Assembly (NCBI GenBank): GCA_023701285.1
Contig: JAMPXH010000030.1
Location: 1 to 38,412, forward strand
Reading direction: 5' to 3'
DNA from: Candidatus Didemnitutus sp.
GTDB taxonomy: Bacteria > Verrucomicrobiota > Verrucomicrobiia > Opitutales > Opitutaceae
Length of the DNA: 38,412 bases
Under the pieces are notes generated by a model. That model was not told the origin of the DNA. It saw only the letters and a program-made list of their open reading frames with translations, and did not search any database. How positions within the stretch are numbered: the stretch's first letter is position 1; every line of letters starts with the position of its first letter. This document shows, in pieces, positions 36,652 to 38,412 of this stretch. The position numbers and the translations under genes were made by a program.

Positions 36652-37041
36652 TTTGGCCTTTCGCTTCTGTTGATGCTATTCGCGCTTGCAGCGTGCGGGC
36701 CGAGCAAGACCGCCGAGCAGATTCGCGCATTGACCGCCGCAGATTACGAAAGGCTCCAGAAGATTGTGGCGGATATTTGCGCGAAGCAGTTCATTCCCGA
36801 GGGAGAGTCTCATGTTTTCCTCAATGGTTCGGAGAGCCCAGAAAAGCTGCGTTACCTTGCGCCTGAGTTTGTGGAGATTGGAAGAAGCTACGCCGTGATC
36901 TATCTGCAGAAGTCACCGGCCGGCGAGGACTCCATCCAAGTTGGTCGCGATGAGCGCGGCGTTTGGACGATCCAAACACATATCGGAAGTTGGAAGAACC
37001 CGCCGCAAACTGTGTGGACATCCTCGAGAGAGGCGATGTAG
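36640..37041 (+). CDS. Small predicted lipoprotein, 133 aa
   Basis: The N-terminus MKKLFGLSLLLMLFALAAC has a basic start, a hydrophobic stretch and a lipobox LAAC with Cys at residue 19, so the mature protein should be lipid-anchored after signal peptidase II. The remaining 115 residues are soluble and mixed, with a predicted helical start (TAEQIRALTAADYERLQKIV) and then strands including EIGRSYAVIYLQ and GVWTIQTHIGSW. No family is recognised. The ATG is preceded by GAAAGAAAG. The second lipoprotein gene follows 134 bp downstream in the same direction and starts with the same leader, which suggests a duplicated expression unit rather than related proteins, as the mature parts show no clear similarity. 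Base composition is visibly lower in G+C than the giant genes. Confidence 0.8.
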   Translation: MKKLFGLSLLLMLFALAACGPSKTAEQIRALTAADYERLQKIVADICAKQFIPEGESHVFLNGSESPEKLRYLAPEFVEIGRSYAVIYLQKSPAGEDSIQVGRDERGVWTIQTHIGSWKNPPQTVWTSSREAM

Positions 37042-37128
37042 CAGCCACAGCGCAACGCCCTTGATTGCACCTGATTCGCTGATTTCATCTGCGCTCAACA
37101 TGGCCCAGTCATTCAAAACAGACGGCTT

Positions 37129-37143
37129 GCCCGCTCGGCGGGC
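37129..37143. other. Hairpin GCCCGC-TCG-GCGGGC between lipoprotein genes
   Basis: A perfect 6-bp G+C stem with a 3-nt loop, 88 nt after the first lipoprotein stop and 32 nt before the second start. It lacks a T-run; it may be a weak terminator or a leader structure. Confidence 0.35.
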
Positions 37144-37159
37144 GTGGCTGATCTGAGTC

Positions 37160-37187
37160 GATCGGCGGAAGAAAGATGAAGAAGCTC
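37160..37187 (+). repeat. Shared leader of the two lipoprotein genes, copy 2
   Basis: It differs from 36624..36651 at only two positions over 28 nt, then the coding sequences diverge at once. Start-to-start distance of the two genes is 536 bp. Confidence 0.7.
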
Positions 37188-37613
37188 GGCTATTTATTAC
37201 TCCTGGTCGTTGCGAGCGCGTGCAGCGGCGCAGACGCGTTCCCAATGCGGTTCTTCTTTGCGTTGCCCGACTCGCAGGTCGCAGATGTGAAAGAGGTCGT
37301 TTTCCGGGTTCTCACGACCGAAAAGAAAGCGCTGCCGAAAGAAGATTTCCCCGAAGGCGGCTATGGCGTCGAGTTCGGCGCAGAGTTTGTCGGGGCGTCC
37401 GCATTCGAAGGAAAGAGCGGCCAAAGGTTCGTCTCGATGGTGGTTCCCGGGCGGTCGCCTTTTGAGGGATATCCCGCACTCAGGGTTGGGCAGGTCATTC
37501 ACTTTCGCCTGCATTACCAGCGAGGTCAGCTCCTCTATGGTGTTATCGACCGCATCCAAGCGGCCGGTCCAGACCGCCAGAGAACACCGCGCGGGATGCG
37601 ACCTAAATCGTAG
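37176..37613 (+). CDS. Small predicted lipoprotein or secreted protein, 145 aa
   Basis: The N-terminus MKKLGYLLLLVVASAC ends in a lipobox-like A-S-A-C with Cys at residue 16. The -3 residue is Ala rather than the usual Leu/Val, so signal peptidase I processing near ADA cannot be excluded. The mature part is about 129 residues with alternating hydrophobic segments (EVVFRVLTT, RFVSMVVPG, QVIHFRLHY, LLYGVIDRI), which suggests a small beta-rich domain. The tail GPDRQRTPRGMRPKS is basic and probably disordered. No family is recognised. Its stop codon lies 4 nt before the inferred end of the IS3-family element, so the insertion left the reading frame intact but removed any native 3' region. Confidence 0.75.
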   Translation: MKKLGYLLLLVVASACSGADAFPMRFFFALPDSQVADVKEVVFRVLTTEKKALPKEDFPEGGYGVEFGAEFVGASAFEGKSGQRFVSMVVPGRSPFEGYPALRVGQVIHFRLHYQRGQLLYGVIDRIQAAGPDRQRTPRGMRPKS

Positions 37614-37617
37614 GCGC

Positions 37618-38412
37618 TGACCTGCCCCCCGAAGCTGGAGGCTTATAATGAGAGAACCGGATCGGTTGGGTTTGGTTTAGGGGAGAAGGTTCTGACTGCA
37701 AGCGCAGGGCTGAGTTGATCCACAGGGGCCCCCATGGGGGCCGCCGCGACTTTGGCCGCAAACTCGCTCGGCGTGAGCCCGTCGAGGGCGCTGTGCGGAC
37801 GGTTCAGGTTGTAGTCGTCGCGGAAGGCGTCGATCAGTTCGCGGGCGTGGTGGAGGTTGAGGAACTCGTGTTCGTTGAGGCATTCATCGCGGAGCTTGCC
37901 GTTGAAGCTCTCGATGTAGCCGTTCTGGGCGGGTTTTCCTGGCGTGATGAACCGATGGTTGACGGCGTGTTCGTGCGCCCAGCGCTCCAGCGCCAGGCCG
38001 GCGAACTCCGGTCCGTTATCCGTGATCAGGCTGGCGGGTTTGCCCCGGAGCGCGGTGACGAAGTCGAGCACGCGTGCGACCCGCGGGCCGGAGAGCGAGG
38101 TGTCGGCCTCGATCCACAGACACTCGCGGGTGTAGTCGTCATGCACCGTGAGCAGTCGCAACGAGCGACCGCTCACCATTCGATCATGCACGAAGTCGAG
38201 ACTCCACCGCTCGTTGGGACGTTGCGGAGTGATCGGCGTCACCGCGCCGCGCACGATGCGTTGCTTGCGCCGCCGACGTTGGCGCACTTGCAGCCGTTCC
38301 TCGCGATAGAGCCGGTAAACCCGCTTGTGGTTGTCCGGGATACCGTCGCGGCGAATGAGCACGAGCAAACGCCGATAACCCCAACGTCTCCGCACCTCGG
38401 CATGTCGCCGCA
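37618..38412 (-). mobile_element. IS3-family insertion sequence (IS407-like), right end inside window, rest beyond edge
   Basis: The proposed terminus TGACCTGCCCCCC at 37618..37630 fits the TG... G+C-rich ends of IS407-type elements as I recall them, and lies 25 nt beyond the transposase stop, a usual distance. The other end and any target-site duplication are outside the window, so the exact boundary is inferred. Confidence 0.7.
37643..38412 (-). CDS. IS3-family transposase OrfB, N-terminus beyond window
   Basis: The frame is open to the right edge; the GTG at 38395 is not a real start, because residues encoded further upstream (RRHAEVRRRWGYRRL) continue the family pattern. Visible parts are the HTH_21-type segment GYRRLLVLIRRDG..DNHKRVYRLYRE, then the rve integrase core with the DDE triad: D in WSLDFVHD, D in LITDNGPEF and E in GYIESFNGKLRDECLN. 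The last two are separated by 35 residues, as expected. In known IS3 elements OrfB is made by -1 frameshift from OrfA and catalyses strand transfer through a circular intermediate. The visible part has no frame damage and could belong to an active copy; OrfA would lie to the right of the window. Confidence 0.92.
   Translation of the reverse strand, partial: RRHAEVRRRWGYRRLLVLIRRDGIPDNHKRVYRLYREERLQVRQRRRRKQRIVRGAVTPITPQRPNERWSLDFVHDRMVSGRSLRLLTVHDDYTRECLWIEADTSLSGPRVARVLDFVTALRGKPASLITDNGPEFAGLALERWAHEHAVNHRFITPGKPAQNGYIESFNGKLRDECLNEHEFLNLHHARELIDAFRDDYNLNRPHSALDGLTPSEFAAKVAAAPMGAPVDQLSPALAVRTFSPKPNPTDPVLSL

Noticed and set aside
36444-36866. Plus-strand 140-codon frame overlapping the first lipoprotein gene
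   Set aside because: It is in another frame over a gene with a clear lipobox and has no recognisable features.
37041-37176. Possible integron attC site between the two small lipoprotein genes
   Set aside because: A GCTCAAC box fits RYYYAAC, but there is no partner GTTRRRY before the next gene, and the hairpin lacks attC layout. No integrase is visible.

Overview
The window looks like the chromosome of a member of Verrucomicrobiota, most likely near Opitutaceae. This is inferred from the high G+C (about two thirds by eye) and from very long secreted proteins built of Ig-like domains plus YCF48, delta-60, HAF, RCC1 and NHL repeats. The DxDxDG...LLEYALGLDP C-terminal module, common in that phylum, points the same way. 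No ribosomal RNA, tRNA or housekeeping gene is present to test the assignment.

About 94% of the window (1..36175) is three giant genes in tandem on the minus strand. Gene 1 (16722 to beyond position 1) is open for 5574 codons with no stop. It runs signal peptide, Ig pair, YCF48-type propeller block, Ig, delta-60 block A, Ig pair, delta-60 block B, Ig, HAF block, a duplicated GTYTWN module, Ig, delta-60 block C, Ig pair, second YCF48 block, Ig pair, and at least five putative-Ig (He_PIG) repeats at the edge. Gene 2 (24604..17255, 2449 aa) alternates four RCC1 blocks with Ig-like domains. Gene 3 (36175..24845, 3776 aa) has seven NHL blocks joined by six Ig + PPC-like linkers. Genes 2 and 3 end in the same Ca-binding-like C-terminal module, about 95% identical at DNA level over about 213 bp. 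The three genes look like one family in which Ig linkers are kept and the propeller type is exchanged. All are predicted exported, and a cell-surface or extracellular binding or adhesion role is an inference only.

The spacers between the giants are 532 bp (16723..17254) and 240 bp (24605..24844). They hold a weak promoter candidate, hairpins and a 14-bp palindrome. Right of gene 3, a divergent 464-bp spacer (36176..36639) carries several inverted repeats. Two small plus-strand lipoprotein genes follow (36640..37041 and 37176..37613), which share a nearly identical leader. The window ends in an IS3-family element (from about 37618), whose OrfB transposase on the minus strand runs off the right edge.

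The large plus-strand and alternate-frame open frames across 1..36175 are shadows of the real genes. Domain boundaries were read by hand translation and should be taken as within about 10 residues.
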